NCBI GenBank assembly: GCA_012517815.1
Contig: JAAYUF010000169.1
Span: 1-64,000 of the forward strand
DNA from: Clostridiales bacterium
Lineage (GTDB): Bacteria > Bacillota > Clostridia > Christensenellales > Aristaeellaceae
Reading direction: 5' to 3'
DNA: 64,000 nucleotides
The notes beneath the pieces were generated by a model. The model was not told where the DNA came from and searched no databases. It saw only the letters and a program-made list of their open reading frames with translations. Numbering within the stretch: position 1 is the first letter of the stretch; each line of letters opens with the position of its first letter. A program made the position numbers and the translations under genes. Of this stretch, positions 46,199 to 54,651 are shown piece by piece.

Positions 46199-46351
46199 AG
46201 ACGGCCTTTGCCGGCCGCGACGGAGAGGCCGCCGCGCGGCCGGCCGGATAAAGTTTCGCGGCGCGAAGGAATGCGCCGCCGCCGGATGGAATCAAGAAAG
46301 GACGGATTTGAGCCGCGGGCCGCGCCCGAATCCGACGTTGGAGGAATGGGC

Positions 46352-47557
46352 ATGTACACTTCCATGTGGACGTACGCCTGGGACCTGGACGATTGCGGCA
46401 TGGACGTCGCGCTTGGGGAACTGCGGGACCACGGCGTGGGGGATGTATCGGTGGCGACCGCCTACCACTGCGGGCGTTTTTTGCAGATTCGCAGCCCGCG
46501 CCGGAAAATCTACTTCCCGCAGGACGGGGTGCTCTACTACCCCGCGCCCGCGGAGGATTTCGCGGACAGCCGCATCAAGCCGCTGGTGGGCGACTTCGCG
46601 CGCGAGCGCCCGGATTTCTTCCCCGAACTGAGCCGCCGCGCGGAGGCGCTGGGCATGACGGTATCCGGCTGGACGGTGTGCCTGCACAACACCCGGCTTG
46701 GCTACCTGCACCCGGAAGCCTGCGTGCAAAACGCGTTTGGCGATACCGTCTACTTTAGCCAGTGCCCCGCCAACGACGATGTGCGCGCCTACATGGCGGC
46801 CCTGCTGCGCTCGGAGGACCGGCGGCTGTCGCTTCACACTTTGCAGATGGAAAGCATGAACTACATGGGCTTCGCCCATGAGTACCACCACGAGAAGGAC
46901 GGCGTCGGCCTGACCGCGCTGGAGGATTTCCTGCTTTCGCTGTGCTTCTGCCCCGCCTGCATGCGAAAGGGCCGGGCGGCGGGCATCAATATGGAGCACG
47001 TGCGAAACCGCGTGCGGGACGACGTCGTGCGCTACCTCTCCCTGCCACGCGCGGAGGTGCCCTCCGACCGGTTCCTGCGGGAAGGGCCGGATTTCTTTGC
47101 CGACGACGCGGATGTCCGGGCGTTCCTGAACTGGCGCGCGGGCGTGGTCACCAGCCTTGTGGAGCGGGTGGCGGGCGAAGTAAGCCGCGCGCAACTGTGC
47201 TTTTTAAGCCTGCTGGCCAACGCCAGTTCCTGGCTGTTCGGCGTGGATTTGAAGGCCGTTTCCCGCTTTTTGGGCAGCGCGCTGGTGTGCAGCTACGATT
47301 GCGGCGCCGACAGGGCGCGGGCGGATGTGGCGGCCTCCCGGGCGGAGCTTGATCCCGCGTGCAAGGTATACACGGGCATGCGCGCCTTCACCCCAGAATA
47401 CACGGGCCGCGAAGCCTTTGTGGATAAGGTGCGCGCCGCGCTGGCCGCCGGCACGCAGGGGTTTGTGTTCTACAATTACGGGTTGATCCCGCAAGGCCGG
47501 ATGCGCTGGATTGGCGAGGCGTGCGAGGCCATCCGGGAAACGGAGGAGAAACGATGA
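46352..47557 (+). CDS. Unrecognised TIM-barrel-like protein with CxC-x2-C motif
   Basis: A 401-residue soluble protein without signal peptide. I do not recognise a named family with certainty. The pattern of strands (TSMWTYAWDLDD, VSVATAYHCGRFLQI, TVSGWTVCLHN, GFVFYNYGLIP) and its length suggest a TIM barrel like those of glycoside-hydrolase-like hypothetical proteins in sugar clusters; the LCFCPACMRKG segment after a LEDFLLS helix is characteristic of that group and could bind a metal. GGAGG lies 7 bases before ATG 46352. Longer in-frame starts are less likely. It is tightly coupled to the M20 gene (ATGA). Confidence 0.7.
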   Translation: MYTSMWTYAWDLDDCGMDVALGELRDHGVGDVSVATAYHCGRFLQIRSPRRKIYFPQDGVLYYPAPAEDFADSRIKPLVGDFARERPDFFPELSRRAEALGMTVSGWTVCLHNTRLGYLHPEACVQNAFGDTVYFSQCPANDDVRAYMAALLRSEDRRLSLHTLQMESMNYMGFAHEYHHEKDGVGLTALEDFLLSLCFCPACMRKGRAAGINMEHVRNRVRDDVVRYLSLPRAEVPSDRFLREGPDFFADDADVRAFLNWRAGVVTSLVERVAGEVSRAQLCFLSLLANASSWLFGVDLKAVSRFLGSALVCSYDCGADRARADVAASRAELDPACKVYTGMRAFTPEYTGREAFVDKVRAALAAGTQGFVFYNYGLIPQGRMRWIGEACEAIRETEEKR

Positions 47558-48705
47558 TCGATTTTCCCACGGCAGAGGCCCTGCTGGCCACGCTGGTCGC
47601 CTACCCCACCGTCAACGGGCAGGAGCGCCCGCTGGCCGAGGAGATCGCGCGGCTGGCCGCGGGGCTTGGCATGCGCACGGAAGTGCAGCCCGTGGCGGAA
47701 GGCCGCGCCAATGTGTACGCGGAGATCGGCGAAGGTCCCTGCCTGTTGCTGTGCGGGCATCTGGACGTGGTGCCGGCCGAGGGCGCGTGGCACAGCGATC
47801 CGTTCACGCTGACCGAGCGGGGGGACAGCTACGTCGCCCGCGGCAGCGCCGATATGAAGGGCGCGATCGCCGCGATGCTGCGCGCCGCGGCCGACCGCGT
47901 GGCGACGGGGCTCAACGGCATCCGGCTCGGGCTTTTGTTTGTGGCGGATGAGGAGAGCGGCAACACCGGCATCAAGCGGTTTTTCGCAACGCACCCCGGT
48001 TGCGCGGACGCGTGCGTTATCGGCGAGCCGACGGAGCTGGAAGTCGCCGTGGCGCACCGGGGCGTCGCCCGGTTCTGGATTGAACTTCACGGGCGCGCGG
48101 CGCATTCGTCGCTGCCGGCGCTGGGCAATAACGCACTGGTGAGCGCGGCGAAGGCGATTCTGGCGCTGGAGGCGGAAAACGCGCGGCTGGCGGCGTTTAC
48201 GCACCCCATTCTGCCGCCCCGCACGCTGTGCGTGACCGTCGCGCAGGGGGGCGAGCGGGAGAACATCGTGCCCGACGCGGCGCGGCTGCTGGTGGATTAC
48301 CGCCTGTTCCCCGAAGACAGCCCGGCGGCCGCGGAACAAACGGTGCGGGATGTGCTGGACAGGCTGGCCCGGGAGGACGCGAGGTTTGCCTACAGCCTGC
48401 GGCCGCACTGCTACCTGCCGGGCGGGGCGCTGCCGGGGGAGCATCCCTGGGTGCGCGCGGTTTGCCGTATTGTGGCCGACGCGGTGGGGAAGCCCCGCGC
48501 GCCGGTGGAGTTCAGGGCGGGCTGCGAGCAGGCGCTGGCGCTGAACGCGGGCGTGCCCACGGTGGTGGTCGGCCCGGGGAGCCTTTCCGAGGCGCACACC
48601 GTGGACGAAGCGCTGCCCAAGGCGGAGCTTGCGCAGGCGGTGTGTGTTTACGGGCGGCTGATCGACCGATTCCTGACGGAGTATGGCGCGAACATGATCA
48701 GGTAA
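47554..48705 (+). CDS. M20-family metallopeptidase/deacylase (ArgE/DapE-like)
   Basis: A 383-residue zinc hydrolase. Metal and catalytic residues are visible: CGHLDVVP, GSADMKG, VADEESGN (catalytic Glu), GEPTELEV and the C-terminal His in LSEAHTVDE. The family removes acyl or amino-acyl groups (acetylornithine deacetylase, succinyl-diaminopimelate desuccinylase) from small molecules. As the last gene of the operon it hints that the imported compound, or an intermediate, carries an amide bond. Confidence 0.9.
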   Translation: MIDFPTAEALLATLVAYPTVNGQERPLAEEIARLAAGLGMRTEVQPVAEGRANVYAEIGEGPCLLLCGHLDVVPAEGAWHSDPFTLTERGDSYVARGSADMKGAIAAMLRAAADRVATGLNGIRLGLLFVADEESGNTGIKRFFATHPGCADACVIGEPTELEVAVAHRGVARFWIELHGRAAHSSLPALGNNALVSAAKAILALEAENARLAAFTHPILPPRTLCVTVAQGGERENIVPDAARLLVDYRLFPEDSPAAAEQTVRDVLDRLAREDARFAYSLRPHCYLPGGALPGEHPWVRAVCRIVADAVGKPRAPVEFRAGCEQALALNAGVPTVVVGPGSLSEAHTVDEALPKAELAQAVCVYGRLIDRFLTEYGANMIR

Positions 48706-48786
48706 GGGAAAAAGTTGGGGCAAGCGGCGAAGCCCTTGCGGGGTTTGGGGCCAGGCTCCAAGCCCCGTTTCTTTCGCCGCGGCGAA

Positions 48787-48839
48787 AGCCCCCAAGCGAG
48801 CGAGCAGCGCCGCAGGCGCTGTTCGCTCGCTCGGGGGCT
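48787..48839. terminator. Very long hairpin between convergent operons
   Basis: The arms AGCCCCCAAGCGAGCGAG and CTCGGGGGCT (preceded by GTTCGCTCG) form a stem of about 24 pairs, with one mismatch and one G-T pair, around a short CGCAG loop. It lies 80 bases after the M20 gene and 32 bases from the end of serA. No T-run is present. It probably ends or protects both transcripts. Confidence 0.75.
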
Positions 48840-48871
48840 AATCGCTGCGGCGGGGGAGTACGCCCCCCGCC

Positions 48872-50047
48872 TTAGTTCCCGGAGAACGTCCGCACGCGGA
48901 TAACCCCCGGCAGCGCCCGAATCTCGCGGATCAGCGCCTCGTCGGGATGATCGTCCAGCTCCAGCACCGTCACGGCCATTTCCTTGCGGCTCTTGTTTTG
49001 CATGTTGTCGATGTTGATGTGCTTGCCGCCGATCGCCGCGGAAATCGCGCTGACCATGCTGGGCACGTTCTCGTGGATTACCAGGATCCGGTCGGAGCCG
49101 TTGGGCGTCAGCAGGATCTCGGGCAGGTTCACGCTGTTGACGATCTGCCCCATCTCCAGATAATCCCGGAGCTGGCAGGCCGCCATGTGCGCGCAGTTTT
49201 CCTCGCTCTCCGGCGTGCTGGCCCCCAGATGCGGGATGACCACCGAGTTTTTCATCCCGATCAGCTCGTCGGTGGGGAAATCCGTCACATAGCTGGCTAC
49301 CTTGCCGCTTTCCAGCGCCGCGCGCAGGGCGTCGGCGTCCACCAGCTCCGCGCGGCTGAAGTTGAGCAGGTGCACGCCGTCCTTCATGCGGGCGATGGCG
49401 GCGGCGTCGATCATCTTCCTGGTCTTATCCGAAAGCGGCACGTGCAGGGTCAGGTAATCCGCCTGCGAGCAGATTTCTTCGCGGTTGTTGCAGCGCTTGA
49501 TCGCGCGGCTGAGCGACCACGCGCTTTCCACGCTGATGAACGGATCGTACCCGACGACTTCCATGCCCAGCCCCTGCGCCGCGGTGTTGGCCACAATCGC
49601 GCCGATGGCGCCCAGGCCGACCACGCCCAGCGTTTTGCCGCGCACTTCCGGGCCCACGAACTGCGCCTTGCCTTTTTCCACGAGCTTGGGCACCTCCTCG
49701 CCCTTGCCCTTGAGGCCCCGCACCCACTCGATGCCGCCCACGATGTTGCGGCTGCCCAGCATCAGGCCGCAGACGACCAGCTCCGCCACGGCGTTGGCGT
49801 TGGCGCCGGGGGTGTTGAACACCACGATGCCGCGCTTGCTGCACTCCTCCACCGGGACGTTGTTGGTGCCCGCGCCGGCGCGCGCGATAGCCAGCAGGCT
49901 ATCGGGCAGCCTAAGGCTGTGCATGTCCGCGGAGCGTACCAGAATGCCGTCGGGCACCGGCTCCTCTTTGGCGATCAGGTATTTTCCCGCGCTCAGATGC
50001 TGGTGGATCACATCGGAAATCTCATTGAGAGTCTGAATTTTATACAT
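48872..50047 (-). CDS. serA: D-3-phosphoglycerate dehydrogenase
   Basis: A 391-residue NAD-dependent dehydrogenase that oxidises 3-phosphoglycerate, the first step of serine synthesis. It has the Rossmann motif TLGVVGLGAIGAIVANTA (about 140-158), the catalytic Arg in LLNFSRAELVD, the Glu in the following segment and the His in VIPHLGASTPE. A C-terminal ACT domain (about 318-391) may bind serine. The intervening domain of long SerA enzymes is missing, as in many Clostridia. It follows serC with a gap of about 58 bases on the reverse strand. Confidence 0.95.
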   Translation of the reverse strand: MYKIQTLNEISDVIHQHLSAGKYLIAKEEPVPDGILVRSADMHSLRLPDSLLAIARAGAGTNNVPVEECSKRGIVVFNTPGANANAVAELVVCGLMLGSRNIVGGIEWVRGLKGKGEEVPKLVEKGKAQFVGPEVRGKTLGVVGLGAIGAIVANTAAQGLGMEVVGYDPFISVESAWSLSRAIKRCNNREEICSQADYLTLHVPLSDKTRKMIDAAAIARMKDGVHLLNFSRAELVDADALRAALESGKVASYVTDFPTDELIGMKNSVVIPHLGASTPESEENCAHMAACQLRDYLEMGQIVNSVNLPEILLTPNGSDRILVIHENVPSMVSAISAAIGGKHINIDNMQNKSRKEMAVTVLELDDHPDEALIREIRALPGVIRVRTFSGN

Positions 50048-50105
50048 CGGCGTGCTCCTTCAATCGTGTTTGTCGCCGGCGGGCATTCGTCCCCGGGCGG
50101 CGGCC

Positions 50106-51188
50106 TTACCCGTTGTCCTTCTCGAACGCGGCCATCGTCCGCACCAGCTTTTCCACGCCCGCCATGGGCATGGCGTTATAGAGGCTGGCGCGCATGCCGC
50201 CCACGTTGCGGTGGCCCTTGATGTTCACCAGCCCGTTTTTGGCGCAGTATTTGCAAAACGCGTCGTCCCTGGCTTCGTCACCCGTGACGAAGGTCACGTT
50301 CATCAGCGAGCGGTAGCGGGGCTCCACGGGGTTGCTGAACAGCTTGCTCCCGTCGATCGCGTCGTACAAAAGCTTCGCCTTGGCCTGGTTGAGCGCGTGG
50401 AACGCGGGCACGCCGCCCTGTTGCTTCATCCATTCGCACACCAGCTTGAGCATGTAGATGGCGAAGGTGTTGGGGGTGTTGATCATGCTGTCGTTCTTCG
50501 CCTGCGCCGCCCAATCCAGCACCTTGGGGCACAGGGGGTTCTGGCGGCCCAGCAGGTCGCTTCTCACCATCACGATGGCCATGCCCGCCGGGCCGATGTT
50601 CTTCTGCGTGCCCGCGTAGAGCACGCCGAAACGGCTCACGTCCATCGGCTCGGAAAGGATGTTGCTGCTGGCGTCCGCCACCAGCGGAACGCTGCCGGTA
50701 TCGGGCAAATGGATATAGCGCGTGCCGTAAATGGTGTTGTTGGTGGTGATGTAGGCGTAATCCGCGTCGGGCGTGAAAGCGATCTGGGCGACGTCCGGGA
50801 TGTAGGTATAGTTCGCCGCGCGGCTGGAGGCCACCACGTTGACCGTGCCGTATTTCTTCGCTTCCTCCGCGGCCAGGTGGGCGAAGTTGCCTGTATCCAC
50901 ATAATCCGCGGTGCGGCTGCCCGTCATCAGGTTGAGCGGGATGGCGGCGAACTCCATCGTGGCGCCGCCCTGCAAAAACAGCACCTCGTACCCTTCGGGC
51001 ACGCCCATCACCTCGCGGAAAAGGGAAAGCGCCTCGTTGTAAATATCCAGGTACATGCCGGTGCGGTGGCTCATCTCCAGCACGCTCATGCCCTTGTCGC
51101 GGTAGCACACCATCTCGCTCGCGGCTTTTTCCAGCACGCTGGGGTCGATCATCGCGGGGCCGGCGGAAAAGTTGAATACGCGTTCCAT
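50106..51188 (-). CDS. serC: Phosphoserine aminotransferase
   Basis: A 360-residue PLP-dependent class V aminotransferase converting 3-phosphohydroxypyruvate to phosphoserine. The N-terminus ERVFNFSAGPAMIDPSVL, the FLQGGATMEF block and the PLP-Lys region YAGTQKNIGPAGM are typical. The ATG at 51188 has GGAGGAGGG upstream. It is first in the serC-serA operon. An inverted repeat 73 bases upstream may regulate it. Confidence 0.96.
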   Translation of the reverse strand: MERVFNFSAGPAMIDPSVLEKAASEMVCYRDKGMSVLEMSHRTGMYLDIYNEALSLFREVMGVPEGYEVLFLQGGATMEFAAIPLNLMTGSRTADYVDTGNFAHLAAEEAKKYGTVNVVASSRAANYTYIPDVAQIAFTPDADYAYITTNNTIYGTRYIHLPDTGSVPLVADASSNILSEPMDVSRFGVLYAGTQKNIGPAGMAIVMVRSDLLGRQNPLCPKVLDWAAQAKNDSMINTPNTFAIYMLKLVCEWMKQQGGVPAFHALNQAKAKLLYDAIDGSKLFSNPVEPRYRSLMNVTFVTGDEARDDAFCKYCAKNGLVNIKGHRNVGGMRASLYNAMPMAGVEKLVRTMAAFEKDNG

Positions 51189-51734
51189 CCTCTGGTGCCC
51201 TCCTCCTGTTGTGGGTGGTATGATTCCGGTATGAAACCCCCTGTTTGGGTGCGGACGGGTATGTGAACCGTGATTCACATGGGACGTTATCTGCCCTATG
51301 GGCGTTACCTGTACCGCATGCGGCCATCATACACCCGGATGCGCCGGCGCGCAAGTGCAAATTCCGTCCCACAGGGCCAATACTGTCCCGCACCCGAAAA
51401 ACCGCATGCCGGGCCATCCGTTGCGCGGCAAGGGTTTGGGACGCGGACGCGGCGACGTTTCTTTCGGTCGGTTTTCAGTCGATGTTTTTTTCTTGTACGG
51501 GTTGCGCCGCTGACCCGATGCCAGAGCCGCTCTCCATTCGGGAACGCATCAAGGCCCGCGCGAATCTCTTCCGTGACGAGGGGCGCAAGCAAAGGCGCAG
51601 CGGGGCCGCGTCGCGCCTTCGTAACGTAGTCAAGGAGAAACCGCCTTGGGACGGGATTTGCTCCTGTATTGAAACTGCGGTAGGGTTAGCGTCCCGCTTT
51701 CCGGCACGCCGCGCGTCGCGCTATGGCAAGGCAC
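51189..51734. other. Gene-free region upstream of serC
   Basis: About 550 bases without a convincing gene. It holds the inverted repeat at 51261-51280. No clear T-box, riboswitch or consensus promoter was recognised, though the serC promoter must lie here on the reverse strand. Confidence 0.5.
51261..51280. promoter_or_regulatory. Inverted repeat upstream of serC
   Basis: ATGTGAACCGTGATTCACAT has perfect 7-base arms (ATGTGAA/TTCACAT) around 6 bases. It is likely a dimeric regulator's site for the serC-serA operon. The half-sites resemble those of CRP/FNR-type proteins, but the spacing differs from the E. coli CRP site. Confidence 0.6.
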
Positions 51735-51763
51735 GAAAAAAAAGACGCGGGGTGTCCCGCGCC
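51735..51763 (-). terminator. Rho-independent terminator for the ABC-F/DUF1653 operon
   Basis: On the reverse strand, CGCGGG and CCCGCG pair around a 4-base loop (51746-51761), followed by eight T (51736-51743). It lies about 155 bases after the DUF1653 gene. Confidence 0.9.
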
Positions 51764-51918
51764 TTCCTCAACCGGAGGGCAGGCGATTAACCGCCTGCCG
51801 GCGATATGGTCTGGTCTTCGGGCGGGCTTTCCGGCCGCATTCCGTGGCCCGCCGCCCGGTGCGCCACCGTTGCGGGCGTGCCGGTCGCGCCGTGCGGCCG
51901 CCCTCCGTCGCGCCAGGA

Positions 51919-52191
51919 TCACCGCCTTGGTTCGTCCGTCCGGTCCGGCGGGGGCGCTTCCCCACAGGAAGGCTCGTCTTCCCCTACGTAGGCAAACCGT
52001 TGCAGGGTCAGCCCGCCGCGCTCCACGGTTTCCGTCCATATGGCCAGGGGGCGCACCCAATAGCCGCGTTCGCCGTAGAGCGCCTGGTACACGGCCATCG
52101 GTTCGAGGGTTTCGGTATGCGTGGCGACCGTGATCAGGCGGTACAGGTTGCCCTTGAAATGGCGGTACACGCCCGGACGGGGGGCATCCAT
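51919..52191 (-). CDS. DUF1653 domain protein
   Basis: A 90-residue protein whose core (PGVYRHFKGNLYRLITVATHTETLEPMAVYQALYG in outline, then the WVRPLAIWTETV segment) matches the small DUF1653 family of unknown function. Its ATG overlaps the stop of the ABC-F gene (TGATG), so it is translationally coupled. The C-terminal tail is hydrophilic and Pro/Glu-rich. No function is proposed. Confidence 0.85.
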   Translation of the reverse strand: MDAPRPGVYRHFKGNLYRLITVATHTETLEPMAVYQALYGERGYWVRPLAIWTETVERGGLTLQRFAYVGEDEPSCGEAPPPDRTDEPRR

Positions 52192-53807
52192 CAGCGGTTG
52201 CCCTGCGCGCCGCGCCCGTGCTTCCACGCCAGGAATTCCTCAAACGTGCCCGCGCGATCCATGCAGCCCGGAGCGTCCGCGGGGATCTCGATGATGCGGT
52301 TGGCGACCTCGTCGATAAACTGATGGTCGTGCGAGGCGAAGAACAGGTTGCCCGGATAGGCGACCAGCCCGGCCGAGAGCGCGGTGATGCTCTCCAGATC
52401 GAGGTGGTCGGTCGGCTGGTCCAAAATCAGGGCGTTGGCCTTGCTCATCATCAGGCGGCTGAGCATGCAGCGCACCTTTTCCCCGCCGGAAAGCACCCTG
52501 GCGGGCTTGTACACCTCGTCGCCGGAAAACAGCATCCGGCCCAGGAAGCCGCGCAGGTACGTTTCCGTCTGGTCGAGGGAATACTGCCGGAGCCACTCGA
52601 TCAGGCTGCCGTCGAAATGCTCAAAGAAGCGGGTGTTATCCTTGGGAAAATCGCTGTGGGTGATGGTGACGCCCCAGCGGAACGTGCCCGCGTCCGGCTC
52701 GATCTCCCCGGCGAGGATGCGGAACAGCGCCGTGGCCCCGGCCTCGTTATCGCCCACAAAGGCGATCTTGTCGCCCTTGGCAACGGTGAACGTTACGTTG
52801 TCCAGCACCTTCACGCCGCCCTCGGTCCTGGTCAGGCCCTCGACAAACAGGATGTCCTTGCCGGCTTCGCGTTCCGGTTCAAAGCCCACATAGGGGGATT
52901 TGCGGCTGGACGCCGGCATCTCGTCCAGTTGGATGCTGTCCAGAATTTTCTTGCGGCTGGTGGCCTGCTTGCTTTTGGATTTGTTGGCCGAAAACCGGCG
53001 GATGAACTCCTGCAGGTCGCGAATCTTCTCGTCGCGCTTCTTGTTCTGGTTGCGCATAAGCTGCTGGAAAAGCTGGCTGGATTCGTACCAGAAATCGTAG
53101 TTGCCGGCGTACATCTTGCATGTGGCGTGGTCCACGTCCACGATGTTGGTGCACACGGCGTTGAGGAAGTGCCGATCGTGGCTGACCACGATCACAATGG
53201 CGTCGCAGTCGATCAGGAACTCCTCCAGCCACTCGGTGCTTTCCACATCCAGGCCGTTGGTGGGCTCGTCCAGCAGGATGAGGGAGGGACGGCCGAACAG
53301 CGCCTGCGCCAGCAGCGCCTTCACCTTCAGGCGGCCGTCCAGCGAGCCCATGAGCGCCGTGTGCAGTTCCGGGCGCACGCCCAGGCCGTTGAGCAACTGC
53401 GCGGCCTCGGTTTCGGCGTCCCAGCCGTTCATCTCGGCGAATTCGCCTTCCAGCACCGCCGCGCGTTCGCCGTCCGCGTCGCTGAAATCCGGCTTGGCGT
53501 AGAGGCGCTCCTTTTCCTTCATGATGTCGTAGAGCTTGCGGTTGCCCATGATGACGGTATCGATCACGGGAAAGTCGTCAAATTTGAAGTGGTCCTGCTC
53601 CAGCACGCTCATGCGGTCTTCCTTGGTGATGGTCACGCTGCCGGTGGTCGGCGTCAAATCGCCGGAAATGATGCGCAGCAGCGTGCTTTTGCCGGCCCCG
53701 TTTGCGCCGATAATTCCGTAGCAGTGCCCGCTCTGAAACAGCAGGTCCACATGTTTGTAAAGCAGATCGCCCGCAAATTGCAGGCTGACATCCGTAATGG
53801 TCAGCAT
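52191..53807 (-). CDS. ABC-F type ATPase with degenerate second nucleotide site
   Basis: A 538-residue soluble ABC-F protein (YkpA/YbiT-like) with two ATPase domains and the linker rich in basic residues (about 235-300). Domain 1 is intact: GANGAGKST (about 34-42) and ILLDEPTNGLD. Domain 2 reads GDNEAGATAL at Walker A, where Lys and the following Ser/Thr are lost, and ILDQPTDHLD at Walker B, where the catalytic Glu is Gln. ABC-F proteins act on ribosomes. ATG 53807 fits a promoter-derived transcript; an upstream in-frame ATG at 53840 is close to the -10 box. Confidence 0.9.
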   Translation of the reverse strand: MLTITDVSLQFAGDLLYKHVDLLFQSGHCYGIIGANGAGKSTLLRIISGDLTPTTGSVTITKEDRMSVLEQDHFKFDDFPVIDTVIMGNRKLYDIMKEKERLYAKPDFSDADGERAAVLEGEFAEMNGWDAETEAAQLLNGLGVRPELHTALMGSLDGRLKVKALLAQALFGRPSLILLDEPTNGLDVESTEWLEEFLIDCDAIVIVVSHDRHFLNAVCTNIVDVDHATCKMYAGNYDFWYESSQLFQQLMRNQNKKRDEKIRDLQEFIRRFSANKSKSKQATSRKKILDSIQLDEMPASSRKSPYVGFEPEREAGKDILFVEGLTRTEGGVKVLDNVTFTVAKGDKIAFVGDNEAGATALFRILAGEIEPDAGTFRWGVTITHSDFPKDNTRFFEHFDGSLIEWLRQYSLDQTETYLRGFLGRMLFSGDEVYKPARVLSGGEKVRCMLSRLMMSKANALILDQPTDHLDLESITALSAGLVAYPGNLFFASHDHQFIDEVANRIIEIPADAPGCMDRAGTFEEFLAWKHGRGAQGNR

Positions 53808-53840
53808 CCGATGGTCTACCCCCTTGACATAATCCGGCAT

Positions 53841-53869
53841 AGCGTACCATGGAATGCTGGTTTTGTCAA
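53841..53869 (-). promoter_or_regulatory. Probable promoter of the ABC-F gene (reverse strand)
   Basis: Reverse-strand TTGACA (complement of 53864-53869) is followed after 17 bases by TACGCT (complement of 53841-53846), a poor -10. Confidence 0.45.
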
Positions 53870-53931
53870 AACAATTCGGCGGTTTCGGGGGTTTTCGGGG
53901 GAGTTCCCCATTGCGCCGCCGATGCCCGGGG

Positions 53932-54465
53932 TTATTCTGCGGGCTGAAGAGAGCCGATCACGCGCCGGATATCGTCTGCGGCAAAAGCCATTTCCACAGA
54001 GCCGTCCGTCGAGCGAAACTCAAAGGTGAACAGCCATCCCTCCTCGGGCTGGCAAACGGCGCAGTAACTGCCCGTACCCTCCGTGCGCAGGCGGTAGGTA
54101 ATCAGGGGCAAGTCCCCCTGCGCGGCGGCGGTGATCTCCGTGACCCCGTTGCGGGCGCCGGCGGCGGTCAGCAGGGTTTGCCAGCCGGAAAGCGTCCGGC
54201 CCGGCTCATGGTTGGCAAACAGCAACACGTAGCGCGCGCCGTCCGGGGCGGCCGCGGTAACCAGCGCGAGGCGCAAGTCGGGTTGCGCGGTCACTCGCCA
54301 GCCTTCGGGCATCTGCACACGGTACGCGGCATCGCTGCCGGGCAGGCTGAACCGGACCGGCGCGGCGGGGTTCGCTGCGGCCGGGCTCGCAGCCCCGGCG
54401 CTTCCCACGCCGGGGGAACCGAGCAGCAACGCGGCCGCCAACAGCGATAGCAAGCGTTTCTTCAT
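53932..54465 (-). CDS. Secreted protein of unknown function
   Basis: A 177-residue exported protein. The signal peptide is MKKRLLSLLAAALLLGSPGV with an Ala-rich cleavage region and no lipobox. The mature part (about 150 residues, PVRFSLPGSDAAYRVQMPEGW ...) looks like one compact beta-rich domain; the family is not recognised. GAGGAGG lies 7 bases before the ATG at 54465. A longer open frame into the argH promoter region is rejected. Confidence 0.75.
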   Translation of the reverse strand: MKKRLLSLLAAALLLGSPGVGSAGAASPAAANPAAPVRFSLPGSDAAYRVQMPEGWRVTAQPDLRLALVTAAAPDGARYVLLFANHEPGRTLSGWQTLLTAAGARNGVTEITAAAQGDLPLITYRLRTEGTGSYCAVCQPEEGWLFTFEFRSTDGSVEMAFAADDIRRVIGSLQPAE

Positions 54466-54584
54466 CGGGCGCCTCCTCTGCCTGGGCGGGGATCCCCTCA
54501 TGTAAACGCGAAAAGAACATCGTTTCATCCGTAGCGCCGGGGCAGGTTTTCGCTTTCCTTCCCTTTCCTCCCGGCGGCGGTCTG

Positions 54585-54593
54585 TGCTATAAT
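54585..54593 (+). promoter_or_regulatory. Extended -10 promoter of argH
   Basis: TGCTATAAT is a perfect extended -10 element, about 60 bases before the argH start. No strong -35 was found. No ARG box was recognised. Confidence 0.65.
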
Positions 54594-54651
54594 CAGCCAT
54601 GCCCTGCCGGGCGCAGTTTGCGGCGTGCCGCAGGAAAGAGGTTGATCCCGC

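Noticed and set aside
51261-51280. cAMP-CRP site
   Set aside because: TGTGA and TCACA are 8 bases apart rather than 6, and classical CRP control is not expected in Clostridia.
51245-51790. A 181-codon forward open frame upstream of serC
   Set aside because: Composition is Arg/Ala/Pro-rich with scattered Cys, no ribosome site, and it runs into a terminator for the other strand.
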